Positions 11,230 through 23,850 are shown, numbered from the stretch's first letter. The stretch is 64,000 nucleotides of DNA from Ursus arctos (GCF_023065955.2 NW_026622786.1:47230938-47294937); one strand, 5' to 3'. The notes: generated from the letters alone by a model not told the origin. Program-made: numbers and translations.

Positions 11230-11520
11230 TCATGCCCAGTAGAGAAACACTCTCTCATTTTCAGACCTATTTTGCCTGAGTTTTGGACTACTTTATGAGA
11301 GAAAAACCACAAGCCATTTCAAACGGGCTCCTGCCGATGTGCCCTACTATGTGGCAGCATGAAGCAATCCCTTCTCCAAAGCGTCGTCTCTGTGAATTGA
11401 CCATTACATCTTTCATCTTTAGGATTGTGCCCACAGAGCATTGTAGCAAAGACTTAATTGTTTTGAATGCCTCATAAGCAATCCAAAGGGAATTCTCCAA
11501 GTATCTCCACCGCAGGAGTC
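11230..11520. other. Repeat-free block with frames open on both strands
   Basis: Balanced base composition, several CpG sites, and frames open on both strands (11283-11477 plus, 11288-11500 minus) without a recognisable protein. Such simultaneous openness without homology is more typical of a non-coding block than of an exon; a conserved non-coding element is possible. Confidence 0.3.
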
Positions 11521-11924
11521 CTTAAACTTCAACTAATACTTTTGGGAATTCCATGTTTAAAAGCCTGAGTGCTTTCAAATGATTTGCCCAATGTCAAAGT
11601 GTTAAACTTTACCCTGTTTTAAAACTACACGTGTATTTAAGAAATAAGGAAAGATAATTCAGCTCATTTTCTTAGGCTTGAGAAAAGAAGGAAAGTGCTT
11701 TAATGTCTACCTTGGTAACAATAAATAATACACAAATTAATTTGGAATAGAGAGACATAATGAGTTAGATGCTGCTCTAAGGGATTAGTAACTATGACAA
11801 CTGGTTACATAGATGTAAAATAATAGATTTTATACACAGAAGAGGTTTCAGGCATCAAACTGAAATTACAATAAGGGTCCAAAGACCCACTGGAGTTGAG
11901 TGATTTGATAGGTCACAAAGGTAG
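11521..11924. other. Unassigned non-coding DNA
   Basis: No family recognised. Confidence 0.45.
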
Positions 11925-12110
11925 TGATGGAAGGAATCAGGTAGACCTAAGTTTAAAATCTGTTCCTTGCCTAGTTGGAGGACCTCTCAGAGCCTCCTTT
12001 CTTCATCCTTTTGAAGTGAGTTGTCTACCTTCTGAAGAGGTTATATAGCACTGAAGCATCTGACTGGGTTCCTGTCACACATGAAGCATTCAACTCATGT
12101 TCCCTTCTTC
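11925..12110 (+). repeat. MIR SINE fragment
   Basis: caggtagacctaagtttaaa, agcctcctttcttcatcctt, and a late acatgaagcattcaactcat follow the MIR order on the + strand. Diverged. Confidence 0.65.
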
Positions 12111-14538
12111 CTCTTTCTGCTCTTCTCTTTGTCTGGAGTTCTTTCAACTATAGCACATTTGCTAGAATTGGTTCAGTGTTTGAATTAAAATTGTCATAAT
12201 TCAGACTTGTAACTGTGGTTAAACTTTTGGAAATGTTTGCCTTAAATTAGGCTGAAAGCTGTGCTGGAGAAGAGTTAGCGGCATGTTATAGAGAAGAGAC
12301 CCAGTGACTATTTCATATGGACTTAACTGGTGTCTTTTCACAATCTTTCTCTGATACTTTTTTATCTCTTTCAAATAAATTATTTGATGTTTTTAACAAT
12401 GATTAAGTCAATGTTTTGGCCAGTTATATTACCACATTAAATTGGAGTCAGTTAGTGCTATGTAGTTTCTTGATAACTGCTTTGGAGATACAGTAATGAA
12501 CACAGAGACCAGACCTAGAAATTGCTTTTAAATCTTTATGAAAATGCTCTTTCTATGTGTTTCATCTGTATTAAATTAGAAATAGTATATTCTCCTATAA
12601 ATATTGATTATCACTCTTGGTTTAAACTTTTTCAAATAAAGTGCCAATAGAGAATGAAATAACAAATGGTGACAGAGCCAAGAGAAAATTATTCTCTGTC
12701 ATGTTTTTCCCTAGAGACAATTGGAATTACCTCGTGGTCTGGTAATTAAAGAATAAAAATAATTAAAATAAGAAAATCCTAGAGGTGAAAGTAAAGGGAG
12801 AATCTTCCTGATTTCTAGCCGACTTCCTAAAGACTGTCTTTACTAATTGCTTCTTGGTGCTAGGTAAGAGTTAAGTGTAGCTGAGAGATTAGGGGCTCTA
12901 GGAACACCCTCTGAAATCCAGGTTATCAGGATACAAAGTGCACACTTCACCTTATACTGTATTTTGTTATTTAGTTTGTTTGTTTGATTGAATGGTTTTG
13001 GCAGAGAGAAAGAGTTAATCGGCCATATATTTCTAATGAGCCTTCAAAACGTCATTGTATTAAATTATAAGTGTATTTAATGTGCTTCTGCAATTTGCTT
13101 GTGAGGATAATGTGTTAAACCTCTTATTATATATGGATTCATTTCTTCAGAAAGCAATTATTATTGGATCCTGTTTTAAACATATTCTCTTTTTATTAGC
13201 TTTCTAACTCTTCCTCAATCAGAGAGACTATCCCAGACTATAGTTAAATTGAGAAAGTAGATTTTACTTTCTTTATTCCATCAAGAGCCTGAAAGACTAG
13301 TGACCAATGGGTCTCATATTGTTTAACTTAATAAATAATCTTCATGATTTTTATTTTTATTGATTATATTTACATTGTTCTAAGAATTTGATTCTGGATA
13401 AGAGGAAAATTACAACTACATAGTGAACTTTCTTAATATGAATAATATATAAATGTAAAGAAAAGCAATTATCTAAAAATACAGGAATAGATGGGAATTT
13501 TACATTTTAATTCATCAAAATATTTAATTCAACAAAAATATTATGATTTTAAAGTAAACAAATGATATCTAAAGACATAACTAGAAAAAGTTAATCTTTT
13601 TTTGTTGTTGTTTGCATGCAAAGAAGCATTAAAAACTCAGTTGAAAATTGAAACTTTAAATATTTTTTCAAATATCTCAACCAAAATATTGGATCAAATA
13701 TCTGTATTCTTAAGACAGAGTTACATAATAAGAAAGAACGATGAGATTACACAAAAATGCCCTGATTAAAAAAGAAAACAAAAAAACTGTCATAATCTCT
13801 TGGGAGCATTCTAAATATGCAGATATTTAAGGTGGCTGCTGTAGCATTCATTCAAAAGCTGTACTGGAGATAGATTGCATTCCTAAGCAAGTATTGGAAG
13901 CTTTGTATGTAGTAAGCTTCCATGTTGGATAGCATATGTAGTAGAAGCCACACTGCTTGTTCCTCACAACCTTGTTCTACACAAATGTGTATATAGGTAG
14001 TAAAATTGCCAGATGCCAGCGATGTCTGGAATTTGAGTTCTTTCTGGACACCAAATTGAGTGGGTGATGCCAAATGAGAAGAAATTCTTATAATGGGACC
14101 ATTCTTTATTGAGTTTGCTTGAAGAAACAGGAAATTGTATAAGGATTGGCTTATACAAACTTTAATTTAAATTTGTTCCCAGCCACCTTCATGGAGACAG
14201 GCATTACTACTCTTCTTAAGAAGAGACTGCTAGTCTTGCCAAGTCCTATGTTGGAAGAAACGTAGAGATAAATCTTGATTGTCAGTGTTCAAAAGTTTAA
14301 GGAACATTGCTACTACATTAAATTTATAGTACTTTATCAGACTTTGTGTCTACCATGACAACTGTAGAATGAAAATAAAGCTAACTTGATTATTACTTGG
14401 AGATCGTACCACAGATATCAAACAATTATGTCTAGTTATGTAGAATTGGCACATAAAAGTTATTAACCATGCTATTTCATCGTTCATAATATACTTTATT
14501 AATAATATAAATTAATTTTATTACATAATATTTATTTA
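12111..14538. other. Unassigned AT-rich DNA
   Basis: A possible short minus-strand L2 remnant lies at about 12475-12515 (ggagatacagtaatgaacac). Otherwise no family or gene is recognised; minus-strand frames at 13852-14158 have no domain. Confidence 0.4.
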
Positions 14539-14550
14539 AAATAATGTTAT

Positions 14551-14710
14551 TTTTTAAGATTTTATTTGTTTATTTATTTGAGAGAGAGAGAGAGAGAATC
14601 TCAAGCAGACTCTGTGCCAAGCCTAGAGCCTAATGTGGGGCTAGGATCCCACGACCCTGAGATCATGACCTGAGTCAGAATCAAGAGTCAGTGCTCAACC
14701 GAGGCACCCG
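14551..14710 (-). mobile_element. CAN-SINE, older and shortened
   Basis: The + strand starts with TTTTTAAGATTTTATTTG and a (GA)n part, then the diverged tRNA-like region, ending in gaggcaccc. TSD AAATAATGTTAT lies at 14539-14550 and 14711-14722. The middle is shorter than in full copies. Confidence 0.93.
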
Positions 14711-14722
14711 AAATAATGTTAT

Positions 14723-15981
14723 TAATAAACGTGCCCAAGTTCCCTTTTTTTTTTTCTTGGTATAAGGCTGATAGATGTAGTTGCTCCCTTAGCAATGGCA
14801 TCACAATTGCTTTTGTTCCCTGAGGCACTGCTTTATTCTGGATTTCATTTGCGCTAGAGAAAAGATAGACTAGAGGATTTTAATATAATACATAATAGAG
14901 TGATGAAGTCATCACTATAAGCTCTTGTACCATGTAAATAGAAAAGCAAAGTGATAAATCAGTTGTTATTAAATGAATGAATAAGACTGATATAAATTAT
15001 AAGGCCAGAAATATGTTTCTGCACACTAACATTAAAGTCAGTAAATAATACCGTATATACCACATATCTGACTGATTAATGGATAGGAAAATTATTATTA
15101 TTTACATAAATATATGTGTGTAATATCTCAAAGAAAGAAAGAAAATGTATAACGGAAACGTATTTGAATACATGCCAAAATTTATATATGATCAGTCTTG
15201 TCACATGATTAAATGCATCACCTTAGTCATGGGACTTCCAGGACATCTCTAGATGAAAGATTGAGGTCATAATGGGGCTCTTTGACTGATTTAAAACTAA
15301 CAATATCTGACATATTAAATATCTTAGTTGAAATGCTATCATCATATAAAAATCTTTTGTCAAGTTTGGTTAATATTTTATAAAGTGAAGTGCATAGAAA
15401 TAGCATTGAAAATAAAATTCCTGCTTTAGTTTTGCTGAAGAGCAGAAGAATTTTAAGTTAAATAAAATTTATTATTTTAGAAAAAATGCTAAAGGTATGA
15501 GCAGACATTAAAAAGTGGTTATATACCATAACAGTGACATCGAAAGTCAGCAAGACTTGTATTGGTGTAGAGAAGTGAATGTGGGCTTGAGTAATAGTAA
15601 TATGAAGACAACTTAGTTTTATGACTTTCAGCCATGATTTCTGGAGGCTTACATATTTTGGACCAAATTTCTTCACCTTTATTTGATCTAAATATCCCTA
15701 TTCTTAACAGAACTAAGTTTCATAGATAGATTAAAAACTAAAAATGGGAAATTGATAAAGGAGGATTAATCATAGCATTTTAATAATGCACTGGTATAGT
15801 CTAGCCTCAAATAATTTATCCTGGCCCAATAATATAGCTAATGAGTAATTATCACAAGGGCACATGAAAATATAATCCATAAATGAATATGAATAATATA
15901 TATTAGGAAGTATATTTTAGAATTAGCAGTAACATCTTGTTTCCCATATAGTACTTATCGTACCACATAAATTTATATATG
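14723..15981. other. Unassigned AT-rich DNA
   Basis: No family recognised. The minus-strand frame 15458-15676 has no domain. Confidence 0.45.
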
Positions 15982-15993
15982 AAAATAATTTAT

Positions 15994-16193
15994 TGCCTGG
16001 GTGGGTGCCTGAGTGGCTCAGTCAGCGAAACATCCAACTCTTGATTTTGGGTCAGGTCATGATCTCAGGGTTGTGGGATGGAGCCCCATATTGGGCTCCA
16101 CACTCACCAAGGAGTCTGCTTGAGATTCTCTCTCCGTCTGCCTCTTCCCCCACTTGGGCTCTCTCTCTCTCTCTCAAATAAATAATCTTTTAA
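15994..16193 (+). mobile_element. CAN-SINE, older subtype
   Basis: Head GGTGCCTGAGTGGCTCAGTC, GGTCAGGTCATGATCTCAGG, CT-rich part and CAAATAAATAATC tail. TSD AAAATAATTTAT lies at 15982-15993 and 16194-16205. The first bases (tgcctgggtgggtgcctg) look like a short duplication of the head. A + frame across it is repeat-derived. Confidence 0.95.
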
Positions 16194-16205
16194 AAAATAA
16201 TTTAT

Positions 16206-17199
16206 AAATTGTATGTACTCTAGCACAGCAGTTAGCAATGAGTATTTTAAGGATTGTCATGGTATTGGTGCTGACCTTGCAAATATTGGGTTAGAGTATG
16301 AAAAGGTAAAATTGATTAAGTTCAGAAGTGATGGATTTATCTTTGAGATAAAATAACAGATTATAAGATGTTCAGTTTAAACTTGAGTTGAAAAATTGGG
16401 TGGATCCTAAATGGCACTGAATTTCTGGACAGAAAAAATAAACAGTATCTGACCAAGCATATCATCATATCCAGCACAGCTGCTATAAATACAGTACCTA
16501 TAATAGGTTTTAGTTCCTCATAAGAATAAATGATTCTGGATATCCTATGAAGGAGAATGAACTAAAATATATTTAAGTAGTAACCCTCATAGGAAAATTC
16601 TTCAAGTACTATTAATTTCTAGCTTTTCTGAGGGGGCAATAAAATGCATAAACCGGCAAATACCTTTGAAGTAAACAAACCTTAATGAATGCATCTCTTT
16701 GGGTTCTTCAGGATTTGTCAAGTTTAAAAGCACACTGATCACATATTGCACTCATATTTTATCATCTAGTAAAGAAGTACTGGGACAATGGGTCCTGGGA
16801 CTGTGCTATCTAGTCTTGTCTTTACTGTTGGGTCCTTAAACTTCTATGTGCCTCTATGTCTGCCTCTTTCAGTTCCTAAGTAAAAGGAGTAAGAAGACCT
16901 TTCCTTCTTTAATTTGCCTGGGTATGCAATTAACAATATAAATATCTATGATATTTTGAACAAAAATAAACACAATGATGATTATCTTTTCTTCCCCGTT
17001 TTTGTGATGTTATGGTTAAAAGTCAAACATATGACATTTATATCTCATATTTAAGAAAAGCTTCTTCGAAAAGATACTCATCTAGTATTACAATGTCCTG
17101 CCTTGGTTAGGAGACAACTCTGACCCCAGGGTCCCATCCTGATGGTTGTTCCATCTTCTGTAAGCCAATTGCCTACATTATAAATCAATGAACTCGGTT
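16206..17199. other. Unassigned DNA with a possible MIR remnant
   Basis: A weak MIR-like order (aacttctatgtgcctctatg, then tcagttcctaagtaaaagga) occurs at about 16840-16895 on the + strand. Nothing else is recognised. Confidence 0.4.
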
Positions 17200-17600
17200 G
17201 TTCATTCAGTAATAGTGTTTTTAGGGGCGCCTGGGTGTCACAGCGGTTAAGTGCCTGCCTTTGGCTCAGGGCGTGATCCCGGCGTTATGGGATCGAGCCC
17301 CACATCAGGCTCCTCTGCCGGGAGCCTGCTCTTCCTCTCCCACTCCCCCTGCTTGTGTTCCCTCTCTCGCTGGCTGTCTCTATCTCTGTCGAATAAATAA
17401 ATAAAATCTTTAAAAAAAATAATAGTGTTTTTAGTACTTAGATCATACTGTATACAGTGTAGGAGCTAGGAATTCCGCAGTTTTAAGATAACCTTTGGAA
17501 GCTGCTCTCATGGCGTTTACATTCTAGTGAAGGGAAATGCTTAATAAGAAATGTATCAGATAGTAATAAGAGTACCAACAATGTCAGAGGTAGTTAATAA
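17200..17600 (-). repeat. L2 LINE fragment split by a SINE
   Basis: The right part (17421 on) reads gctgctctcatggcgtttac, attctagtgaaggga, the reverse complement of L2. The left part (ttgttcattcag) continues it across the CAN-SINE at 17224-17420, so the SINE landed in an existing L2. Confidence 0.65.
17224..17420 (+). mobile_element. CAN-SINE, young subtype
   Basis: GGGGCGCCTGGGTGTCACAG head, ACATCAGGCTCCTC body, tail AATAAATAAATAAAATCTT followed by A8. Perfect TSD AATAGTGTTTTTA at 17211-17223 and 17421-17433. Confidence 0.97.
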
Positions 17601-17621
17601 ATGATACTTATTAGTAGTGGT

Positions 17622-17683
17622 AGGAGGAGGAGGAGGAGGAGGAGCAGTAGTAGTTGTAATGGTATAGTAGTAGTAGTAATGAT
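17622..17683. repeat. (AGG)n and (TAG)n microsatellites
   Basis: A GGA array (about 17625-17643) is followed by TAG/GTA trinucleotides up to about 17680. They lie just beyond the end of the L2 fragment. Confidence 0.9.
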
Positions 17684-18720
17684 AGGCTCTTAGGGAAATA
17701 AATATCAAGGTCATTCTTTATTTTTACATTGTTTTGTTTCTACTTCCTCTGTCTCAAATTCAAAACTCATTTTCAGATTTCAATCATGCATTGATAAAAT
17801 GCTTTGGACAATTCCATATGCCTGCTTCATTGATACCTCACAAATACAGATCATATAGCTAAGATTAATGTCATCATCAGATGATTTTGGTGCAGAAAAA
17901 GGGAGCTTTAAGGTCTGATGGATCTCTGTTCAAATCATTTGCTTATACATTATATGAAGATTAAAAAGGAAATATTTTTAAACTCTTTAACACTTCTTAG
18001 CTATGATAATGATAATGGTGATAGTGATTATATATCTTCTTTCGCTGTTCTCTATTTTATACCTCCACACAACAGGGCCTGCTTAACAGATCTCATTTCT
18101 CTGTGTCAGTTTCCCTTCAATGTTTCTTTCCCAGTACAAATTCATATTAACTAGGCAAAACACCTACATTTTGTGTGGAATAATTCTGTACGTACTGAGA
18201 GATGAGTTAAGCAAATACATGTGCTTTCCCTCTCTATCTTCTATAATTGTGGTTACAGCTTAAATCTTATGTTTCCTCTTAAAAGTTATTAAAACATGCA
18301 AACATTCTTTTCTCACATTAATTGGAGCCCTGCCCTCATTTTCCAGTACATAGTTGGCTACCCTGCAAGTTAAATAACTCTAATTATTAAGATTCGAAAC
18401 ATTACATGTATCAGTGAAGGCAATTAAGATGATTTGAATATTATTAAATGAAAATGAACTATTTCTGTTTCAAAAAACTAAATAAATATGCTTAGGGATT
18501 TTTACATTGTTAAATTGCCTCAAAAATAATTGGACAATTCAATATAATAAAGTGAATGTAATAAATAATTTTAATTCATAACAATAAGTAATGTGCTTAT
18601 TTGCATGACTAGGATAAGGAATGCATTGTGTAAATACCAAACAGAGACTAATAGGGGAAAGCACAGGTTTATTGTACTTCTAAACTTCTAGTTCATGAGT
18701 TATGACACTTTACTGTGATT
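17684..18720. other. Unassigned AT-rich DNA
   Basis: No family recognised. The + frame at 17918-18154 has no domain. Confidence 0.45.
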
Positions 18721-18735
18721 AAATTAGGCCTAACT

Positions 18736-18932
18736 TGGGGCGCCTGGGTGGCACAGCGGTTAAGCGTCTGCCTTCGGCTCAGGGCGTGATCCCGGCGTTC
18801 TGGGATCAAGCCCCACATCAGGCTCCTCCACTATGAGCCTGCTTCTTCCTCTCCCACTCCCCCTGCTTGTGTTCTCTCTCTCGCTGGCTGTCTCTATCTC
18901 TGTCGAATAAATAAATAAAATCTTAAAAAAAA
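18736..18932 (+). mobile_element. CAN-SINE, young subtype
   Basis: GGGGCGCCTGGGTGGCACAG head, full body and AATAAATAAATAAAATCTT tail. Perfect 15-base TSD AAATTAGGCCTAACT at 18721-18735 and 18933-18947. Confidence 0.98.
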
Positions 18933-18947
18933 AAATTAGGCCTAACT

Positions 18948-20390
18948 CCACTGTACCACCCTTTTCTAAGAATCCCTAGCCCCCTCCCATTTACCATGTG
19001 ATGAAATCCCCAAATATCAGATCAAAGAAACTGCATAAGACTTTCCTTGAGCAGGCTTTCCCACTCAATGGCATAATATAGTATCATTTGGTGGGATATA
19101 GAGAATGGAAAACTTAACTTAAGCAGTCAGTGCCTCAGCAAGGGCTTTACTGGTTGTGTATAACTCAGACATTTTCCTTCATTGGCCATGTTTTCTCTGT
19201 AGCCCTTTGAAAGACCCAAGTATTCCCAATGGCTATTTTATAGGAAGCACATAAGGAGAACTACAGGGCCAAAGGGGAATTTGCCCCAGTGAGAATGGAC
19301 CCTCAGCCAATTATACTGACATTTTGGATAATTGATAAAGGAAAACAGTAGTTCATGTTTGATGAGATCGGGATGAGACTAAAAGGCAAATAGGGAAAAT
19401 TTCAGACAAACCTGCTTTGAAAAGAAATAAAATGGTTTCTGATCTAATTAGAGTAGTTCCTAACTACAAATAATATGACCTTGGATTAAAGACCTTTTAA
19501 CACTAATCAAAAAAGTTTTTACACATGAAATTAGATCATATTTAATTAGAATAATAAATATTGGTTTTAATTTGTGTATTTGGGGCTGATGCAGATACCG
19601 TAAAACTGAATGTAACTTTTTAACTATTTCACGTTAGGGCTCCTAGTACATTTGTGCTCTCAACAGTTTCTTCCTCAGTATTTCTTCCTTTCCATTGTAA
19701 AAATATCCCAGCTCAAGGACTCTTTCAAGGCTTAAATCCCTGTTTTCTTTTCCCAGCCATCTTGTCTGGGTCTGGTCCAGGAATCTGCATCTACTGCTTA
19801 ACTGATCCTATCAGCAGGTCAGCTCCCCTAGATGGCTTTGCTTGCACTGTCCTCCTATTCACTCTTGGATTATCCTGCATTTCTGAAATTCAGAGGTCAG
19901 TACTGACCCAACATGAAACCTTCCCCTTTCCCCGGTTCTTATTTTAAGATCTACATTATAAACTTTTATATATTTATGTAAGCAGTTCAGAAACCAATGA
20001 CAAATACCTTGGTGTAACTGTTTAGCAGGCATCCATGCAGGAGACAAGGATTTGATTTCTCAGTATTCTGAAAGAGATTTCAAAAATGGACTTCTTCCCC
20101 ATGGAATTTTAACTTTGCACACATTTTTTCCATGGTAGTCCTAGGCACGTATGTAAAAGATTGCTCTTTTTTTCTTCACTGAAGCAGAACTTTCAGATAT
20201 CAATTATTTCAAGGTATGTTTTAAACTTCCAAAGTTTATTTAAACATTTAGGGAAACAAATAAATTGCATAAGCAAATTTCTCATTAAAAAAAAAAAAAA
20301 AAACAAACCCTGTTGATTGTGATGTCTGTAAACATTTTATAGGGTAAATCTTTCCTAGATAGGGAGGATAAACATATATTAAGGAGAAAA
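18948..20390. other. Unassigned DNA, partly GC-richer
   Basis: 18950-19320 and 19630-19960 are less AT-rich than their flanks but match no family I recognise. The frame 19654-19947 (97 aa) is hydrophobic and Ser/Cys-rich with no known domain. A 17-base A run lies at about 20287-20303. Confidence 0.4.
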
Positions 20391-20397
20391 AAAAAAT

Positions 20398-20605
20398 GGG
20401 ATGCCTGGGTGGCTCAGTTGGTTAAGTGTTTGCCTTCGGCTCAGGTCATGATCCCAGGGTCCTGGGATGGAGTCCTGTGGAGAGCTCCCTGCTCAGTGGG
20501 GAGTCTGCTTCTCCCTCTCCCTTCCTCCCCCACTGCTCGTGCTCTGTCTCTGTCTCTCTCTCTCTCTCTGTCTCTCTCTCAAATAAATAAATAAAAGTCT
20601 TTTAA
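20398..20605 (+). mobile_element. CAN-SINE, older subtype
   Basis: GGGATGCCTGGGTGGCTCAG head, GGTCATGATCCCAGGGTCC, long CT-rich part (20545-20580) and an A-rich tail with several AATAAA words. The TSD is unclear in A-rich flanks; GAGAAAAAA before and after is a candidate only. Confidence 0.93.
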
Positions 20606-21296
20606 AAATAAAATAAATTTTTTAAAAATGAGAAAAAATAAAAAGACACACACCACGGAGAAAGAATTAGCCTCCCTAGTTACTGATATTATAAATACCA
20701 ACCAGACTGATTTCAAAATCTCATTGAGTACCTTTAGTCAAATTTGAGAAGAAAAATTATTTACTATTTACAGACTCCCAGTCATTCCTAGTTAATGAGT
20801 CTTCCTACATTATTAGCCATGACACACTAGTTATTGTGATATTGAGAACTTAAAACTTATCAGTTCCTTCAAAAAAATTCTATCTCTAGGCCAGAATCCT
20901 CTTTTGACTTTGTAAGGAGTCAAAACTATTATCTTAAAATTTCAAAATTGAAAATTCTTTTCTTCTTCTGAATTCATGAATATGCTATGTCTCATTCTTC
21001 AGATCAAAATTATTAGGTGAATATACCGTTGAACAGAAAATTCTAGATTAGTGTTCCTCAATTTTTAATAGTGACCTAATACCATAGAGATTGACCAAAT
21101 TTGAGGTGAAAAGAATGTAAAAACCCTAAAGTTTTTACATACTTTTTATGACTGTTTACTGTAGAATTTCTTTGATTTTTATACCATTAGCAAGTTTTTA
21201 TAGTAGGAAATAAATCTACTCTAAATTTTAAAATATGAGTTAAAACTTTTAAGATTGTAGAGTTCCTATGCTTTTTTCTTCCTTGTGTATAAATAT
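20606..21296. other. Unassigned AT-rich DNA
   Basis: No family recognised. Confidence 0.45.
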
Positions 21297-21309
21297 CAAA
21301 TATAAACTT

Positions 21310-21420
21310 TTTGTTTAAAGATTTTATTTTTAAGTAATCTCTACACCCAACATGGGACTTGAACTTACAACGCTAAGATCAAGTCACATGCTCTACTGAT
21401 TCAGCCAACCAGGCGCCCCT
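21310..21420 (-). mobile_element. CAN-SINE, short old form
   Basis: The + strand reads AAAGATTTTATTTTTAAGTA, ctctacacccaacatggg, ending ccaaccaggcgcccct. It lacks the CT-rich middle, as in the short SINE form. TSD CAAATATAAACTT (21297-21309) and CAAATATGAACTT (21421-21433) differ at one base. Confidence 0.93.
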
Positions 21421-21433
21421 CAAATATGAACTT

Positions 21434-21925
21434 ATAAGCTTTATTTGTTACTAGTCCTGAAGAACACCTCTCAAACTAGGGTTATAAATATAGAAATGAT
21501 TTTAGATCTTTTTGACTACTATTTCAGATTTCTCCTTTTGCAGGTGAAAAGGGTTACAACAAGCAGCTGCAGGATTTATCAAGGGACAAGTAACTAGCTT
21601 CATAGCTGGGATGTAAGAACTATCCTTTTGATTTTAAATCCGATGTAGACCATCACCTTTTTGTCCCTGCTTATCTGATTTTTTGTTATGGTGAACTATT
21701 CATACTGGGGTGTGGGGGGAAGTCTGATGTTTTTTGCATTTATACATGTTTTTGAAATGGAAAACAGGGGCATAATACTTTGAGTTATAGAATATATATA
21801 GTGATGTCTGTGCTTTAAATCTGCACAAAGAAAAATGCTCAGCAATTATTTTATCAACTGAGAAATTAAAAAGGGAGTCAGTCCAGGATGGAGCAGTGTA
21901 GATTATATGTGTAACATGACTTCAG
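21434..21925. other. Unassigned DNA with a possible MIR remnant
   Basis: A weak reverse-complement MIR order (ttttgcaggtgaaaaggg, then tagcttcatagctgggatg) lies at about 21535-21630. Nothing else is recognised. Confidence 0.4.
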
Positions 21926-21929
21926 AACA

Positions 21930-23480
21930 CAGTGCTTAAGGACAAGCATTTGCAATGAGTCCAGCCAACTTTGAATCCCAGTTTACTAGATTGTTATTTT
22001 TGGCTTTAATCTCTCCATGCCTCAATTTTCTCATTTCTAAAATGGAGATAATCTAAATTGAGAATACAGAAATAAACCTTTACATTTATGGTCAACTGAT
22101 TTTTCACAAGGATGGCAAGACAGTTCAATGGGAAAACAATAGCCTTTTCAATGAATGGTGCTGGAGCAACTGGATATCCACATGCAAAAGAATGAAGTTG
22201 AACCCCTACTTCAGGTTACATCCCCCAAAAATTAACTCAAATGGATTAAAAACTTGAAAGTCAAAGCTGCAACTATAAAACTCTTGAGTAAATCTTCAGG
22301 ACCTTAGGCTAGGCAGTGGTTTCTTGTATGTGGCACCAAAGTACAAGCATCAAAAGGAAAAAAAATAGAAAAATTATACTTAATCAAAATTTAAAATGTC
22401 TGTGCTTCAAAGGATCTCATCAAGAAATTGAAACAACTTCAGAGTGGGAGAAATTTGCAAATCATGTCTCAGATAAAGCACTAGTATCTAAAATATATAA
22501 AGGATTCTTATAATTAAACAATGAAATGACAATACAATTAGAAAATATTCAAAAATTTTTGAATAGATATCTCTCTAAAGAAAATATACAATGGGACAAT
22601 AAGCACATAAAAATATGTTTAACATCATTCAATAGGGAAATGCAAATCAAAACCATAATAAGATGACAATTCACACACTGAGATGGCTATAACAAAAATG
22701 ATGAATGATAACAAACATTGGCAAGGATGTGGAGAAGCTACAACCCTCATACATTAATGAGGGAATGTAAAAATGTGTGGCTGTTATGAAAAACAGTATG
22801 GTGGTTATTCCTCAAAAACTTAAAGAGTTTACCAGATGGCTCAGCATTTCTACTCCTAGGTATATATGCAGTTGAACCAAAAATATATGTCCACATAAAA
22901 ACTTGCATGTGAATGTTCTAACAGCATTATTGACAATAGTCAAGAAATGGAAACAACCCAAATGTTCATTAATTGATAAAGAGATAAGTAAATGTGATAT
23001 ATGTGAGAATGGAATAGTATTTGGCCAATAAAAGGAATAATGTGCTGATATGCTACGATATGGTTGAATTTTCAAACATTATATTAAGTGAAAGAAGACA
23101 GCCACAAACAGCCACATAATTTATGTAGCTATATATATGAAATGTTTAGAATAGAAAAATCTGTAAGGCTGGAAAATAAATTAGTGGTTGCCAGGGGCCA
23201 GAGGGAGTGGAGAATAAAGAGTGAATGCTAGTGGATATGACATTTTTTTGGGGGGTGATGAAAATATGGTGATGGTTGCATAATTTTGTGAATATACTAA
23301 AAATCATTGAATTGTGCAAACAAAAGGGTGACTTTTGTCAAATTTAGATTATATCTCAATAAAAATGAAAAATAATCATCTACCTTAAAGAGTTGTTGTG
23401 AGAATAATATAAAATAATAAATTAAAAGGGAAGCACTGTACCTAGTAAATAGTAAGTACTCATTAGGTTATGTAATAGTG
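21930..23480 (+). repeat. MIR SINE split by an L1
   Basis: The 5' half (21930-22060: aactttgaatcccagttt, catgcctcaattttctcatt, ctaaaatggagataat) and the 3' half (23376-23480: ctaccttaaagagttgttgt, then cctagtaaatagtaagtac) together make one MIR. The L1 at 22064-23370 separates them. Confidence 0.75.
22064..23370 (+). mobile_element. L1 LINE, 5'-truncated, old
   Basis: This is the 3' end of an L1M-type element. It holds the last part of the ORF2 (reverse transcriptase) region, for example gttcaatgggaaaacaatag, ggcaaggatgtggagaagct and gcatttctactcctaggta. The 3' UTR follows (ggttgccaggggccagaggg, then gtgatggttgcataattttg and atctcaataaaaatga). ORF2 is broken by stops and shifts; short frames at 22316-22513 and 22812-23075 are remnants or shadows. 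A degenerate duplication (AAAATGGAGATAATC before, AAAATGAAAAATAATC after) fits a TSD. Confidence 0.92.
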
Positions 23481-23720
23481 ATGATGGTAATAACAAAATC
23501 TTGGACCAGCTGAGGCATATAAGAAAGATACACACTAGGACCTAACCTAAAACCTAATATATCTGTTTCCTTGGTCACTCTGTACAAGGTTCCAGAAAAG
23601 TCCTTATAAAGGCAAAATGGTAGCTAACACCAGAATCATGCCATGAGTATGCCTGGAGACTATTTATAGATGTGTTTTATATACTTTAGTAGTATGTGTA
23701 TGATCTCTTTCCTAGAGTTC
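23481..23720. other. Unassigned DNA
   Basis: Nothing recognised. Confidence 0.4.
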
Positions 23721-23723
23721 ATT

Positions 23724-23850
23724 CTTCCATTCATCCTTCCTTCTTTTCTTTTCCTTTTTCTTTTCTTTCCTTTTCTTCTCTTTTTTTTCCTTTCCTCCTC
23801 CCTCCCTCCCTTCCTTCCTTCCTTCCTTCCTTCCTTCCTTCCTTCCTTCC
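23724..23850. repeat. (CCTT)n pyrimidine microsatellite
   Basis: A mixed T/C tract ends in a perfect CCTT array at about 23805-23850. It generates the spurious repetitive frames on both strands (23660-23903). Confidence 0.95.

Noticed and set aside
19654..19947. 97-codon frame with a hydrophobic N-terminal part, considered as a secreted protein exon
   Set aside because: No recognisable family, no clear splice context, and it ends in AT-rich DNA; kept as unassigned.
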